64,000 nucleotides of DNA from Panopea generosa (GCA_029582155.1 CM055908.1:15983352-16047351); one strand, 5' to 3'. Positions 22,875 to 33,950 are shown, counted from the first letter of the stretch. Numbers and translations are program-made. Notes: generated by a model from the letters alone, not told the origin.

Positions 22875-23367
22875 TCCAACTAATGTGTGACAATTTGGAT
22901 TATAACTTTATGGTAATTTGCATCATAACTATATCAAATGTCTGCCAAAATACAAGTATGGGTATTGTACACTTCAAATAAGGATATGGCCTGAATGATA
23001 AACGAAGACAAATTTTCTTACCTTGTTTTTCAATTTCATTCTCACCTTATTTCATCACTTTAAGACCAAATATAAGAAATTAATTTATTTTGTAACATAT
23101 ATGAACCAATTCAAATGATAGTAAAATTGGGATAAAAATAAATTCAGTATTCAAAAATTTGCATTTTTAAAGGTGTTATGTATATTTGATGGTATTGAAC
23201 ATTAAATTTGCATTATAAGATGGTGCTAATAGCTTTAGCCTTTGTTCCAAACTGTAACATGGTACTCAGTTAAACGCAATCATTTTCAACTTTAAAGACT
23301 AAACTTTAAGATCTATGTGTCGACAGGCTCTAAAACACCAGTCATTTATTCAAGATTTCTACCTTAA
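22875..23367. other. AT-rich stretch, nothing recognised
   Basis: Includes a good minus-strand donor-like site (CAAG|GTAAGAAAA near 23024), but the preceding bases carry stops in all frames. Confidence 0.5.
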
Positions 23368-23880
23368 CCCTTTAGTCTTTACTCCATAGATACGCGTTTT
23401 TCCGCACCGATCACAGAAGGCCTTTGAAAACAGTGCAGGAAGAGTTCAGATTGCTCGTACGGCAATCTGAACACTTCCTGCACTGTTTTCCACTCTGTCA
23501 ATTAATATCAACATAATTCACCCAATAATTCAAAAGCCTTCTATATTAGGTATCAAAAGATGTCTATATTAGAGGTGTCCAAAAGCGTTTATATTAGAGG
23601 TGTCCAAAGGCGTCTTTATTAGAGGTGTCCAAAGACGTCTTTACTAGAGGTGTCCAAAGGCGTCTTAATTAGAGGTGTCCAAAGGCGTCTTTATTAGAGG
23701 TGTCCAAAGGCGTCTTTATTAGAGGTGTCCAAAGGCGTCTACATTAGAGGTGTCCAAAGGCGTCTTTATTAGAGGTGTCCAAAGGCATCTATATTAGAGG
23801 TGTCCAAAAGCGTCTATATTAAAGGTGTCCAAAGGCGTCTATATTAGAGATGTCCAAAGGTGTCTATATGAAGTAAAGGG
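23368..23880. mobile_element. piggyBac-type MITE copy 2, expanded by a 25-bp array
   Basis: TTAA flanks at 23364-23367 and 23881-23884. It has the same ends as copy 1 but inverted, and the same hairpin core (GTGCAGGAAGAGTTCAGATT mirrored at about 23463-23490). It is 513 bp long instead of 223 because the subterminal segment has become a tandem array. Confidence 0.9.
23551..23865. repeat. Minisatellite, 25-bp unit, about 12 copies, inside the MITE
   Basis: The unit contains TTAGAGGTGTCCAAAGGCGT. In MITE copy 1 the complement of this sequence is present once, next to the terminal inverted repeat. Copies differ by few substitutions. Confidence 0.95.
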
Positions 23881-23884
23881 TTAA

Positions 23885-24384
23885 CACTTTCTGCTGTTTA
23901 GATGTTTTAACTTAGTAATTTAGCTGTAAGAATTTTTGTTCACCGGTAATTGATCTTTACTCCGATGTTAACTAGTTTCCAAACTCAAATTAAGATTTAG
24001 GTTTCTTAATCCTGTCAGTTTAACTTTAATTTGTTGATTATGAGCTCACTGACTTTGTTTACTTCTTGTCTAATCAAGTATAAATATATATATATATAGT
24101 AGAATCTCAGTATGTCTCATAGCCTGTACATGCAAAAATGTGGTCTTATCAGCAATAATTAAACACAAGCAAAACAGCAACAAACATAAGCAATCCTGAA
24201 TCCTTTAATGGCAGAGAACGGCAAGAAGCTCAAATATTTGTTAGGCTTGTAAAATGGAAGTAAAAATTAATACATAAATTCAGTTAAAAAAATATTCATC
24301 ATGATCTTTATCGAAAACAATCATGAAAAAGATGATATTGCCATATGCATGGGCTCTAAATGATAGCTACATCAAATGCAAGTG
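23885..24384. other. AT-rich stretch with a short TA repeat
   Basis: TA dinucleotides near 24085-24100. Nothing else was recognised. Confidence 0.5.
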
Positions 24385-24560
24385 GGGCGATTATGTGCAG
24401 TGGGTACAGTGTTGGCTGCTCATGTTGATAGATGTTACAGGTTAGATCCCCCATTTCTGGTTCTCAGTAACCCAGGAAATGGATTGGAGAGTGGTTCATA
24501 TTAAGGATGTACACACTCAATGTTGAATGGTACTCCAGACAAGTTAAATATCTCCATAAT
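24385..24560 (+). mobile_element. SINE D copy, forward
   Basis: The head reads GTGCAGTGGGTACAGTGTTG (compare TGCAGTGGATACAGTGTTG on the minus strand at 25850) with a B-box-like ACAGGTTAGATCCCCC. The body is diverged (TTCTGGTTCTCAG). Confidence 0.6.
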
Positions 24561-25554
24561 ACATAAGTATTACAGACCATAATAGAAATCTAGCAAAATC
24601 TATAGAATGTGCTTTATCAATTAGACTGTTTTTTTAACAATTAATTAAACATTATCATCTTCAATTAATGTGAGCACTTGAACACTGATATGCATGTGTG
24701 CATATGAATTGTTTATGATTATAATTATTCCAAGTGACTTTAGTTCATGATCTGATTATACAAGTGTTTATTATGACAATGTACCCTGCACAAGTCAAAT
24801 AAACAATATGTTCTATTCCTTGATATTGAAATATCATCCTAATTGTATAATATAAAATTGCTGCCTCCTGTTGTGACGGCGGGTCCTTGACTTTGCCACG
24901 AGTGAGCAATTTTGGATTGTGCAAGTATCAACAACATCACACAACAATCATCATTATCATAACAAACATCATCAGAATTTTGCTAAATTGTCTTTAAAAC
25001 ATACCTAGGATACAAGCACAACTGTGTAAAAAAAACACCTATTTACCCACATGCAGCATACATAATTAATATAAAGATATATTCTGGTGTTGGCCACATG
25101 TGCCAGCTGTGAAATCAAAGTATGTATGATATATCGGGCATTTTCATGGGTAACAACATTAAAGCTGGCCATACATTTTACCAGCTGTCTCCTTTTTTCT
25201 TTCTTTCCTTTTTTTTAAGACCAGTTTACCATTGACTTGTTTTCACTTTAGCTAATTTATTTGATATCTATGTAAATGCAGGTTACAGACATTCAGGTGT
25301 CAAATTGTTATTTCTTGTTTGCACATAAAGATATGGAGAAAACATGTTATGAAATTCTAAAAGCAACCTTACGGTGATACAGAACTATGCATATTTAAAC
25401 CCATTTCTCACTAATGTCTGCTTTTATATTAGTAGAATAAACATCAATTATAATCAAACTTGATCATCATTCCACAAGTAATAGAGTGAATGATAATGAA
25501 AAATCTTTTTAAGTTTATGCTAATTTATCTATGCTTGATTGCGAAGAAAGCTCA
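24561..25554. other. AT-rich stretch, nothing recognised
   Basis: No recurrent repeat or exon-like block was noticed in about 1 kb. Confidence 0.5.
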
Positions 25555-25868
25555 GAGCTTACATGAACGGCTCTACAGTCGGCTTCCTGTACTGAGTGTT
25601 GTCAGTTTTGGGAAACCAACCAGTTGAGCTTGAGAACCAGAACCTGTACTGAGTGTTGTCAGTTTTGAGAAACCAACCAGTTGAGCTTGAGAACCAGAAC
25701 CTGTACTGAGTGTTGTCAGTTTTGAGAAACCAACCAGTTGAACTTGAGATCCAGAACCTGTACTGAGTGTTGTCAGTTTTGAGAAACCAACCAGTTGAGC
25801 TTGAGATCCAGAACCTACAACCTCTAGTGCAAGAGGTCAACACTGTATCCACTGCACTACTGCCCTGC
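25555..25868 (-). mobile_element. SINE D copy with tandemly expanded body
   Basis: The head is at the right. The minus strand reads AGTGCAGTGGATACAGTGTT and then the B-box-like GTAGGTTCTGGATCTC. The body segment next to it is repeated four times (25587-25815). The 3' end at the left carries GAACGGCTCTACAGTCGG, matched by GAACTGCACCTAAGTC at 26550. Confidence 0.8.
25587..25815. repeat. Minisatellite, 57-bp unit, 4 copies, in SINE D body
   Basis: The unit contains CTGTACTGAGTGTTGTCAGT and GAAACCAACCAGTTGAGCTT. SINE D at 26527 has the corresponding segment once. As 57 is divisible by three, the minus strand gives a 19-residue periodic frame (FWISSSTGWFLKTDNTQY), which is not a gene. Confidence 0.93.
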
Positions 25869-26031
25869 TTTTCATTTTTTAAATAATAGAAACGTATCTA
25901 TACAACACAAATGTTCCCTATTCCAATTCATTCTATATTAAGCATTGTCTTATTACGTCTGATTATTCCTAACAGAGTTTCTTTGCTACAAACTATACAT
26001 TTCATTTTGGGAGGAAAATATTTTATAAATT

Positions 26032-26240
26032 GTGTTTAAAGCCATTTACAGCACTCAACACAATATATATGGCATATCCAGTTTTATTGATGGAAGAAGA
26101 ACTCAGCTTTTGCAAGTAACTGGTGAACTTTCCCCACATAAAGTTTTTAGATTGAGTGAGGCTCTAACTCAAAACCTCAGATATGAAAGGAAAGGTCATT
26201 AAACGACAATGCATTATACAATTCAGCCACAGAGGACCCT
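26032..26240 (-). mobile_element. SINE C copy 5
   Basis: GGCATATCCAGTTTTATTGA, TTTGCAAGTAACTGGTGAAC and a head ending in CAGCCACAGAGGACCC match the other SINE C copies. It is diverged, with the B box degraded. Confidence 0.75.
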
Positions 26241-26526
26241 GGTAGGAGTAACATGTGAAACATGATCTTCATGACATTGTGCTCTGTATTCCTGGTTAAT
26301 AGTCTCAACAGACTATCCCATGCAGAGTTGCAGCCTTGAAGTGAATTGACCTGTAACTTTCACAGTAACCTTGACCTTGTACACATTAACTTCTCTACAT
26401 TTCCATTATATATATTCAGTGTTACACATGTTTTATTTCAATTCTAACTTAATATTCAGCAAAGATAAAAAATGTATTGCTTTAACAAAAAAATTTAAAA
26501 GCAACAAATTTAGTCAAGTTCATTTG

Positions 26527-26655
26527 TGAAGTTACTCAGAGATTATATGAACTGCACCTAAGTCTGTTTCCTGTACCAGTATTAAGGTTGAGTTTGGGAC
26601 CAAACATGCAAACTCAAGCATAAGCAGCCAACCATATTCACTGCCCTATTAAACC
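26527..26655 (-). mobile_element. SINE D copy, single body unit
   Basis: GTCTGTTTCCTGTACCAGTA and GAGTTTGGGACCAAACATGC align with the start of SINE D at 25575. The head region (CCATATTCACTGCCCTATT) is decayed. It shows the pre-expansion state of the 57-bp unit. Confidence 0.65.
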
Positions 26656-27084
26656 GCTTCAAATTTTCTTTATAAGCGATAAGTAAAAGTTTTCATCCAT
26701 ATTTCCAAGTGTGAGTATCAGTTTTGCCAAGTATGGGTAGTAAAGAAAATCAATATATAAAACTGTATACCAAAGACAATCTTTAACACGTCCGAAACTT
26801 TTAGAAAAGTGTGACTTGAAATTCAAAGCACAACTGTGCCACAAAACCAAAAAATAAACAATTTGAAAAACTGCGAAAAACAAAAAGACACAAAATCGTT
26901 TCTGAAACTGTCACAGTATTTATTCTTTCTACATTTCAACGCAATTGTGATTATTAAATCATTTGCAAACTAGACATTGAACGTTCCTCGGCAATAAGTT
27001 ATAACACAAGGAAATTCTTGTTGAATTCTCACGGAATCTATTCATCGCAAATCGTTCCCCATTTTCTTGTATAAGGTATCGAGG
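26656..27084. other. AT-rich stretch upstream of an NRF1-like site
   Basis: Nothing was recognised before the GC-rich palindrome at 27085. Confidence 0.45.
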
Positions 27085-27096
27085 CGCGCATGCGCA
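27085..27096. promoter_or_regulatory. NRF1-like palindromic site
   Basis: CGCGCATGCGCA contains the full palindromic core GCGCATGCGC of the NRF1 consensus (YGCGCAYGCGCR), in an otherwise AT-rich kilobase. NRF1 sites in animals usually mark promoters (established knowledge). No start codon with a convincing exon is seen next to it, so promoter function is inference. Confidence 0.35.
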
Positions 27097-27256
27097 ACTT
27101 TCTAATGTCCGTTTAAACATCCGGCTATTTTCCAGTATTTGCCGTGTTTTTTTTATTGGATGGAAAATCCTGGGATCAAAGTGGATATTTTCTATACAGC
27201 AGATATCTACATAAGCACTTGATAATAAAGTTTAAAAAAAGTTTCTACTGACCGAC

Positions 27257-27485
27257 CCTTTTTTGGGGGGGCAAAATCACACTTACATGGTTGAATTTTT
27301 ACAAACAAAATAAAATAGAATACTACTTTCACCACTTTCATATTTTTTCAGAAAACTTATTTGTGGTATTACAGTACTGTAGTTGTTGTGATGAATAAAA
27401 TTAGGATTCAGACTTATTAGGAAGTTAGAATGCTAGGTTTTATAAAAAAGATTTAACCCCCCCCCCCTCCCCCCCCCCACCCCCT
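27257..27485. repeat. G run and long C-rich run
   Basis: Seven to eight G residues lie near 27265. A tract from 27457 to 27485 is C apart from single T and A interruptions. The minus strand of the latter has enough G runs for a G-quadruplex. Confidence 0.85.
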
Positions 27486-27756
27486 ACATAACTTTTATAT
27501 GCTTTAATAAAGAAACATAACTTTAATAATGAAATCATGATTCTATATTACTCTTTTTATTAATTCATATTCTCTTTATATTATGACAAAACACCATCTT
27601 TTATTGTTTAATATACTTGAATTATTAAGAAATTATGTAAAATTGTACCGAAATGACAATATTTTCAAATTTTATGGGGCGAAAAAAATCTCCCTCATTT
27701 ACATCCAATCTTCCTCATTTCAAAACCCAATCTCCCCGATTGCTTTCCAAAAAGGT

Positions 27757-29914
27757 TCACATGTATATGCATGTCCCCATGTCCATAAATATTTGGACTG
27801 GGTGAATGATGCTGGTCCATGCATGTCTCCATGTCCTTAAATATTTGGATTGTATGAATGATGCTGGTCCATGGATGTCCTCATGTCCTTAAATATTTGG
27901 ACTGTATGAATGATGCTGGTCCATGCATGTCCTCATGTCGTTAAATATTTGAATTGGGTGAATGATGCTGGTCCATGCATGTCCTCATGTCATAAATATT
28001 TGGATTTGGGCGAATGATGCTGGTCCATGTATGTCCCCATATCCTTAAATATTTGGATTGGGTGAATTATGCTGGTCCATGCATGTCCCCATGTCCTTAA
28101 ATATTTGGATTGGGTGAATGATGCTGGTCCATGCATGTCCCCATGTCCTTAAATATTTCAATTGGGTGAATGATGCTGGTCCATGTATGTCCTCATGTCC
28201 TTAAATATTTGGATTGGGTGAATGATGCTGGTCCATGCATGTCCCCATGTCCTTAAATATTTGGACTGGGTGAATAATGCTGGTCCATGCATGTCCCCAT
28301 GTCCTTAAATATTTGGATTATATGAATGATGCTGGTCCATGTATGTCCCCATGTCCTTAAATATTTGGATTGGGTGAATGATGCTGGTCCATGCATGTCC
28401 CTATGTCCTTAAATATTTGGACTGGGTGAATGATGCTGGTCCATACATGTCCCCATGTCCTTAAATATTTGGATTGGGTGAATGATTCTGGTTCATGCAT
28501 GTCCCCATGTCCTAAAATATTTGGACTGGGTGAATGATGCTGGTCCATGTATGTCCCCATGTCCTTAAATATTTGGACTGGGTGAATGATGCTATTACAT
28601 GCATGTCACAATGTCCTTAAATATTTGGATTGTATGAATGATGCTGGTCGCTGCATGTCCCCTTGTCCTTAAATATTTGGATTATATGAATGATGCTGGT
28701 CCATACATGTCCTCATGTCCTTAAATATTAAATATTTGGATTGGGTGAATGATGCTGGTCCATGCATGTCTCCATGTCCTAAAATATTTGGATTGGGTGA
28801 ATGATGCTGGTCCATGCATGTCCCCATGTCCTAAAATATTTGGATTGAGTGAACGATGCTGGTCCATGCATGTCTCCATGTCCTAAAATATTTGGATTGT
28901 ATGAATGATGCTGGTCCATGCATGTCCCCCATGTCCTAAAATATTTGGATTGAGTGAATGATGTTGGTCCATGCATGTCTCCATGTCCTAAAATATTTAG
29001 ATTGAGTGAATGCAGATGGTCCATGCATGCCTTCATGTCCCTTAATATTTGGATTGGATGAATGCTGCTTGTCCATGTATGTCCCCATGTCCTTAAATAT
29101 TTGGACTGGGTCAATGATGCTGATCCATGTATGTCCCCATGTCCCTAAATATGTGGATTGAGTGAATGATGCTGATCCATGCATGTCCCCATGTCATTAA
29201 ATATTTGGATTGTATGAATGATGCTGGTCCATGCATGTCCCCATGTCTTTAAATATTTGGATTGGGTCAATGATGCTGATCCATGTATATCCCCATGTCC
29301 TTAAATATTTGGATTGAGTGAATGATGCTGGTCAATGCATGTCCCCATGTCCTTCACTATTTAGACTGAGCAAATGATGCTGGTCCATGCATGTCCCCAT
29401 GTCCTTAAATATTTGGATTGGGTGAATGATATTGGTCCATGTATGTCCCCATGTCCTTAAATATTTGGATTGGGTGAATGATGCTGGTCCATGCATGACC
29501 CCATGTCCTTAAATATTTGGATTGGGTGAATGATGCTGGTCCATGTATGTCCCCATGTCCCTAAATATTTGGATTGGGTGAATGATGCTGGTCCACGTAT
29601 GTCCCCATGTCCCTAAATATTTGGATTGGGTGAATGATGCTGGTCCATGTATGTTCTCATGTCCTTAAATATTTGGATTGGGTGAACGTGCTGGTCCACG
29701 TATGTCCTCATGTCCTTAAATATTTGGATTGGGTGAATGATGCTGGTCCATGTATGTTCTCATGTCCTTAAATATTTGGATTGGGTGAATGATGCTGGTC
29801 CACGTATGTCCCCATATCTTTAAATATTTGGATTGGGAGAATGATGCTGGTCCATGTATGTCCCCCATGTCCTTAATTATTTCAATTGTATGAATGATAC
29901 TGGTCCACTTATGT
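27757..29914. repeat. Minisatellite, 52-bp unit, about 41 copies
   Basis: The unit contains CCTTAAATATTTGGATTGGG, TGAATGATGCTGGTCCATGC and ATGTCCCCATGT. Variants (GGACTGGG, TTGTATGA, CTAAAATATT) cluster in neighbouring copies, especially CTAAAATATT at 28780-29010, which indicates local homogenisation. One copy has an inserted TTAAATAT (about 28725). The minus strand lacks stops over several units, so periodic reading frames appear; they are artefacts. Confidence 0.97.
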
Positions 29915-30080
29915 GAATCCTCAGATTAAGTGTAAATGAATAGGCAGTTTTGGAAGGTGATCAATGTACATGAATATGGGTAGAAATACCATTTTCAATA
30001 ATAACCAGGCCTTATGATGTGTTTTGATCGAGACCAAGGCTCATACCTACAATCTTAAATCTAGATATGAACTGTCACGT
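29915..30080 (-). mobile_element. Possible decayed SINE C flanking the 52-bp array
   Basis: CCTCAGATTAAGTG, GAATATGGGTAGAAATACCA and GATCGAGACCAAGGCTCATA lie in the order expected for a SINE C body and head (compare 2700-2830). The match is weak. Confidence 0.35.
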
Positions 30081-30479
30081 AGGTAGAAATTCATCAAAGA
30101 GCACCCACAACGCAGAAACTGTTGTGAAGTCATTATACTGATGTTGATCATTCTGTAAAGGCATTATGCCTACCACTGTTGTATTTAATTGTGCAATTTA
30201 ATGAGCATTTAATGTCTTCATTTCCCATTTATGCCATTAATTAATTGTTATAAAAACAATGCATCACTTGCAGTTATGTCAACATGTGGTCAATGTGTTT
30301 AACTTGTTTAACCATACATTCAATCACAGCATGAACAGATTAATATACCTATGTATGAAAGGTTAAATTTTACAGAAATAATTATATATCTTCTGTGTTG
30401 TTTTGTTACTATTCACATCATGTTCAATTTTATGTAGGTCTAACACAAATAACAACTGATTTCAATTCAGTGTTGTTGA
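30081..30479. other. AT-rich stretch, nothing recognised
   Basis: No feature was supported. Confidence 0.5.
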
Positions 30480-30730
30480 AGGATACTTAATACACATGAA
30501 TCTAAGTGCAACTACAAATCCAAACATCTGAAAGTGGTACCAAACTAGACTTGAACCCAAGTTTCACGAAAATACTTTTACTTAAACTCAAGTGTGTTCA
30601 ATTTCATACTAAAACTGAGCACACTATTTGAATATAACTAAAATAACAGACTGAAGTGTTTTCGTAAAACCGGGCCTGAACCTGAGATGTGATGGGTAAA
30701 TGACCTTGAAACAGTCCATCCGGCAACCAC
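30480..30730 (-). mobile_element. Decayed SINE interrupted by a small inverted-repeat element
   Basis: The body (GGATACTTAATACACATGAA) and a head-like part (CCTGAACCTGAGATGTGATG to GTCCATCCGGCAACC) are separated by the element at 30559-30673. Family C or D cannot be decided. Confidence 0.5.
30559..30673. mobile_element. Small MITE, about 20-bp inverted ends
   Basis: The left end AAGTTTCACGAAAATACTT and the right end AAGTGTTTTCGTAAAACC are inverted copies with two or three mismatches. Length is 115 bp. It lies inside a SINE-like sequence. Confidence 0.6.
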
Positions 30731-31321
30731 AAAGGGTCACATGCAAACCCATAGTTAGCTATTCACACAAATAATCTATCACAAGCAGACTAAGTCAGTC
30801 TGATTGTCTTGTACATCTCACTACACAGTTACGACCCTTTTTTCCTACGGTAGCAAGATTCTTACGATAAAAAAAAAAGGCCTATGTACTTTGGTTATGA
30901 AATAATTTCAAAACGGTTCATAGTAGTTGATTTCTTGCTGCAGATGAATAGAGCAAAAGTTGGCATAGCATAAACTACAATAAGATATCACTGGTGTTAA
31001 AAAAACGACTTTTATAGGATTTCAACATATGCATGTATTTATTAGCATTTGATGACTTTTTTTCCCAAAAATCTCAGGGTGTCACTGCACCCTCTTTAAA
31101 AAAACAAATAATGTGGACAACCTACCAGTTATTGTGTATTTTTATGTGTTTATACATTCTTGCTATGAAAAAAAAAATACTTTGAAAAAAACTCTATGTG
31201 GTATTCTTTTTTTACCATTGAAATCCTAGACCTTATTTAATATAGAACAAAGAACAAAATTCAACTGTGTACTGAGACCTGTAGTGTCCACCGTGGCTGG
31301 GTCTGTCTGAACAGGGTCTAC
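30731..31321. other. AT-rich stretch, nothing recognised
   Basis: Several A and T runs; no gene or repeat was supported. Confidence 0.5.
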
Positions 31322-31400
31322 ATTGTCCTCTGAGGCTGTTAGTTGTCTAAGGCACTAAAGATTCCCACTGAGGTTGTGTGTTTGAGCCAATCTCAGTAAA
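31322..31400 (+). mobile_element. SINE C-like head fragment
   Basis: TGTCCTCTGAGGCTGTTAG resembles the head at 55026 (GTCCTCTATGGCTGAGCCG) and GAGGTTGTGTGTTTGAGCC sits where the B box should be. There is no body. Confidence 0.4.
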
Positions 31401-31646
31401 AAAGACTTTATGCGAGAAAATGAGGAAGAACGATATTCTGCCTGTGTTCATGTTCTATGTGTTCTGCCTGCCATTAAAGTAGAAACTGATATACACCTAA
31501 AAACGCACTTCCTGAACTTTTTCCCTAAATTTGGCATGACCACAATATTATTGCAAACTCTAAAATCCTTGGTTGCAAGATACAGATACAGTAGTCAATA
31601 TAAAAAAATATTCACTTGAAAATGTATTTTCAACTCTACAGCATAC

Positions 31647-31838
31647 AAACTGAGCTAAGAAAAAATAATGTTGCAAGAAACTTTCAACAGTTAAGTGAAT
31701 CTTTTAATCAAAATATCAAATTACACAAGCATAAGTGTTTTGATATTTTGATTAAAAGATTCACTAAATTGATAACCATGCAGGCTTTTGATTGTTGAAA
31801 GTTTCTCACTACAGTTAACATTATTTTTTCTTAGTTCA
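31647..31838. mobile_element. Foldback element with asymmetric arms
   Basis: The left arm (31647-31720) and right arm (31738-31838) are inverted copies: CTAAGAAAAAATAATGTT outside, GTGAATCTTTTAATCAAAAT inside. The right arm has about 27 extra bases. The spacer is under 20 bp, so the strand can form a long hairpin. It is non-coding with no clear target duplication. Confidence 0.8.
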
Positions 31839-32979
31839 ATTTTTTTGTCATCTCATGATGGCACTTGCGTTGTCATTCATTGTAAAATTTACAGGGGGAT
31901 CTTGTTGACAATATATTTAATTCATAAATGCTCCCAATAAAAGATTATGTTTGGCCAAAATAAAAAGATATTTTTATCTACCATAAAAAAAATTGGCCCT
32001 ACTCAAAATATTTCTTTTGTTGAAAAACGCTATTTTTCACTTCTCTGCAATGAAACAAGTTCCTGAAGACTTTAACATATTGTTGAAACAGAAATTGTAT
32101 AAATTTAATCAAAATTTAAGACTGAAAAAATGTACAGCAAAAGTAAACTTAACTCAAAGAAAGATGGACATTCATGAAAATCAATGAAACATTTAGCCAA
32201 ATGTTGCCAGTGGCTTTTTTTCACCATTTTGGGAAGATGACCAATACCCTTGGAATTGGGAATTTTAGTGGCATTTTTATTAACATTTGGGAGCTTTTGC
32301 ATTAAATATAAAAATGTGTACACTTGCTTCTCTGGCCATTTAATTAAAGAATCAATGCCATTCTCAATTCAGAATGGGGAAAACTTTGTTTATTTTATCA
32401 AGGAATTATGGCAAGTTTCAATTTACAAATATTGAAGCTTTCAATTGGCAATTTTTACCACTCATTTGGGAAAGAAGATACTTTTTGCCATTAGGAATAT
32501 GACCCGATAATGGCTGTAAAAATGGCCTAAAAAACACCTATATAGAGTAAGCAGGAAATCAGAGGTTCAGACAACTTTATCTACCCATCTTTCCAAAGAC
32601 TTAGGTCAGGGCAAACAATTTTTTTAAGCTCTGGCCTTACAGTCAAAAAAATATATTATAGAAATTTACTTGCATTATGCTGACCTGCCTGGTGTCTGGG
32701 GTCTATAAGCTCCAGACATAGGTATTTACATAATTACCTGGATAAGATACCCTGGAGTGTAATCTCATATGCGCATCAATCATCTACACAAACCACAGCA
32801 GGTACACTAGGCATATATTCAAAATAATCTAGTAAGATCAGAAGAATGTATCACTTAATTCTCTAATCTGTTTTCTTCTACAATCTTTTGAATACTTGAA
32901 TCATTGTTATGCAGTATATCAGGAACAAATTTCTCATATTTTATATTTAAAAAGGACCCTAATATTGACTGATTATTTA
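31839..32979. other. AT-rich stretch, nothing recognised
   Basis: Several short open frames without protein character. No recurrent repeat was noticed. Confidence 0.45.
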
Positions 32980-33950
32980 AGAAGAGGGCCATATGGCCCT
33001 ATATCGCTCACCTGAGTGACCTTGAGTCACCCAACTTAAGTAGATTATATAATACATGTACTCAAAATTCCAGAAAAAGGAGATGGGCGAGTAGTTAGAA
33101 TTTTGATTTGTTTTGAAGATGTAACAGATGCGTAGAAGAGTTGTGTGATAACAATAGTATCCTTGTGGAGATATCTGGATATCAGATATCAAAGAAAGTT
33201 TTCACTATATATCCATATAAAGAAAACCAGCCTCCTCTCCTGGCAACTATGTTTTTCAACGAATCGCAATGGCTGGAACAAACTTGGTAGAGGTTCACCC
33301 ATGGTAAATGTCAGTGAAATTACATCGAAATCAGGTCAGTAGATTCTGACAAGAAGGCTTTTGAAGTTTTAACTATAGCTGCCTATATAGTAAACTAGCA
33401 CCTCACTGTGGCAGGTCATGTATTTTAACAAATCACAACGGCTTGAACCAACTTGGTAAAGGGTTCACCCAAGGAACATTTCTGCGAAATTGTTTTAAAA
33501 TCAATCTGGTGGCTTCTTACAAGAAGATTTTTAAAGTTTTTACTATAGCTTATATAGTAAACTAACCCCACCCCCTCACCGCCATGTTTTTTGATGAATC
33601 ACTACGGTTTGAACAAACTTGTTGAAGGGTCCTCCAAGGAACATTTCAGTGAAATTATGTTAAAATCGAGCCAGTAGTAACTGTTTCTGACAAGAAGATA
33701 TTTTAAGTTTTTACTAATTAAACTTGCCCCGCCCCCTGGTGGCCATGTTTTTTGAAGAATCAAAATGGCTTGAACAAACTTGGTAGAGGGTCACCCAAGG
33801 AACATTTCTGTGAAGTTATATCAAAATTGGCCCATTGGTTTCAGAGAAGAAATTGTTAGAAGCTAAAATTTAACGACGTACAACAGACGACGGACACCAG
33901 GCGATCACAAAAGTTCACCTGTGAGTCTTTGGCTCAGGTAAGCTAAAAAT
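32980..33950 (+). mobile_element. Module element: four units of about 165 bp, both ends visible
   Basis: The 5' end AAGAGGGCCATATGGCCCT contains a palindrome, followed by CGCTCACCTGAG. Four units repeat ACAAACTTGGTAGAGG-type phrases at 33275, 33445, 33611 and 33771. Then comes a GAC-rich tract (CAGACGACGGACACCAGGCG), a hairpin formed by TTCACCTG and CTCAGGTAAGCT, and AAAAA. The 5' CTCACCTGAG is the inverse of the 3' CTCAGGT, so the ends are partly inverted repeats. No protein is encoded. Confidence 0.85.
33730..33742 (-). promoter_or_regulatory. CTCF-like motif in the last module
   Basis: The minus strand reads CCACCAGGGGGCG, a full match to the CTCF core consensus CCASYAGRKGGCR. The three preceding modules have only degenerate versions at the same place, so this is a motif carried by a repeat. 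Binding is not shown. Confidence 0.4.

Noticed and set aside
23024-23060. Minus-strand donor CAAG|GTAAGAAAA
   Set aside because: All three frames of the upstream block carry stop codons, so there is no coding support. A non-coding exon cannot be excluded.
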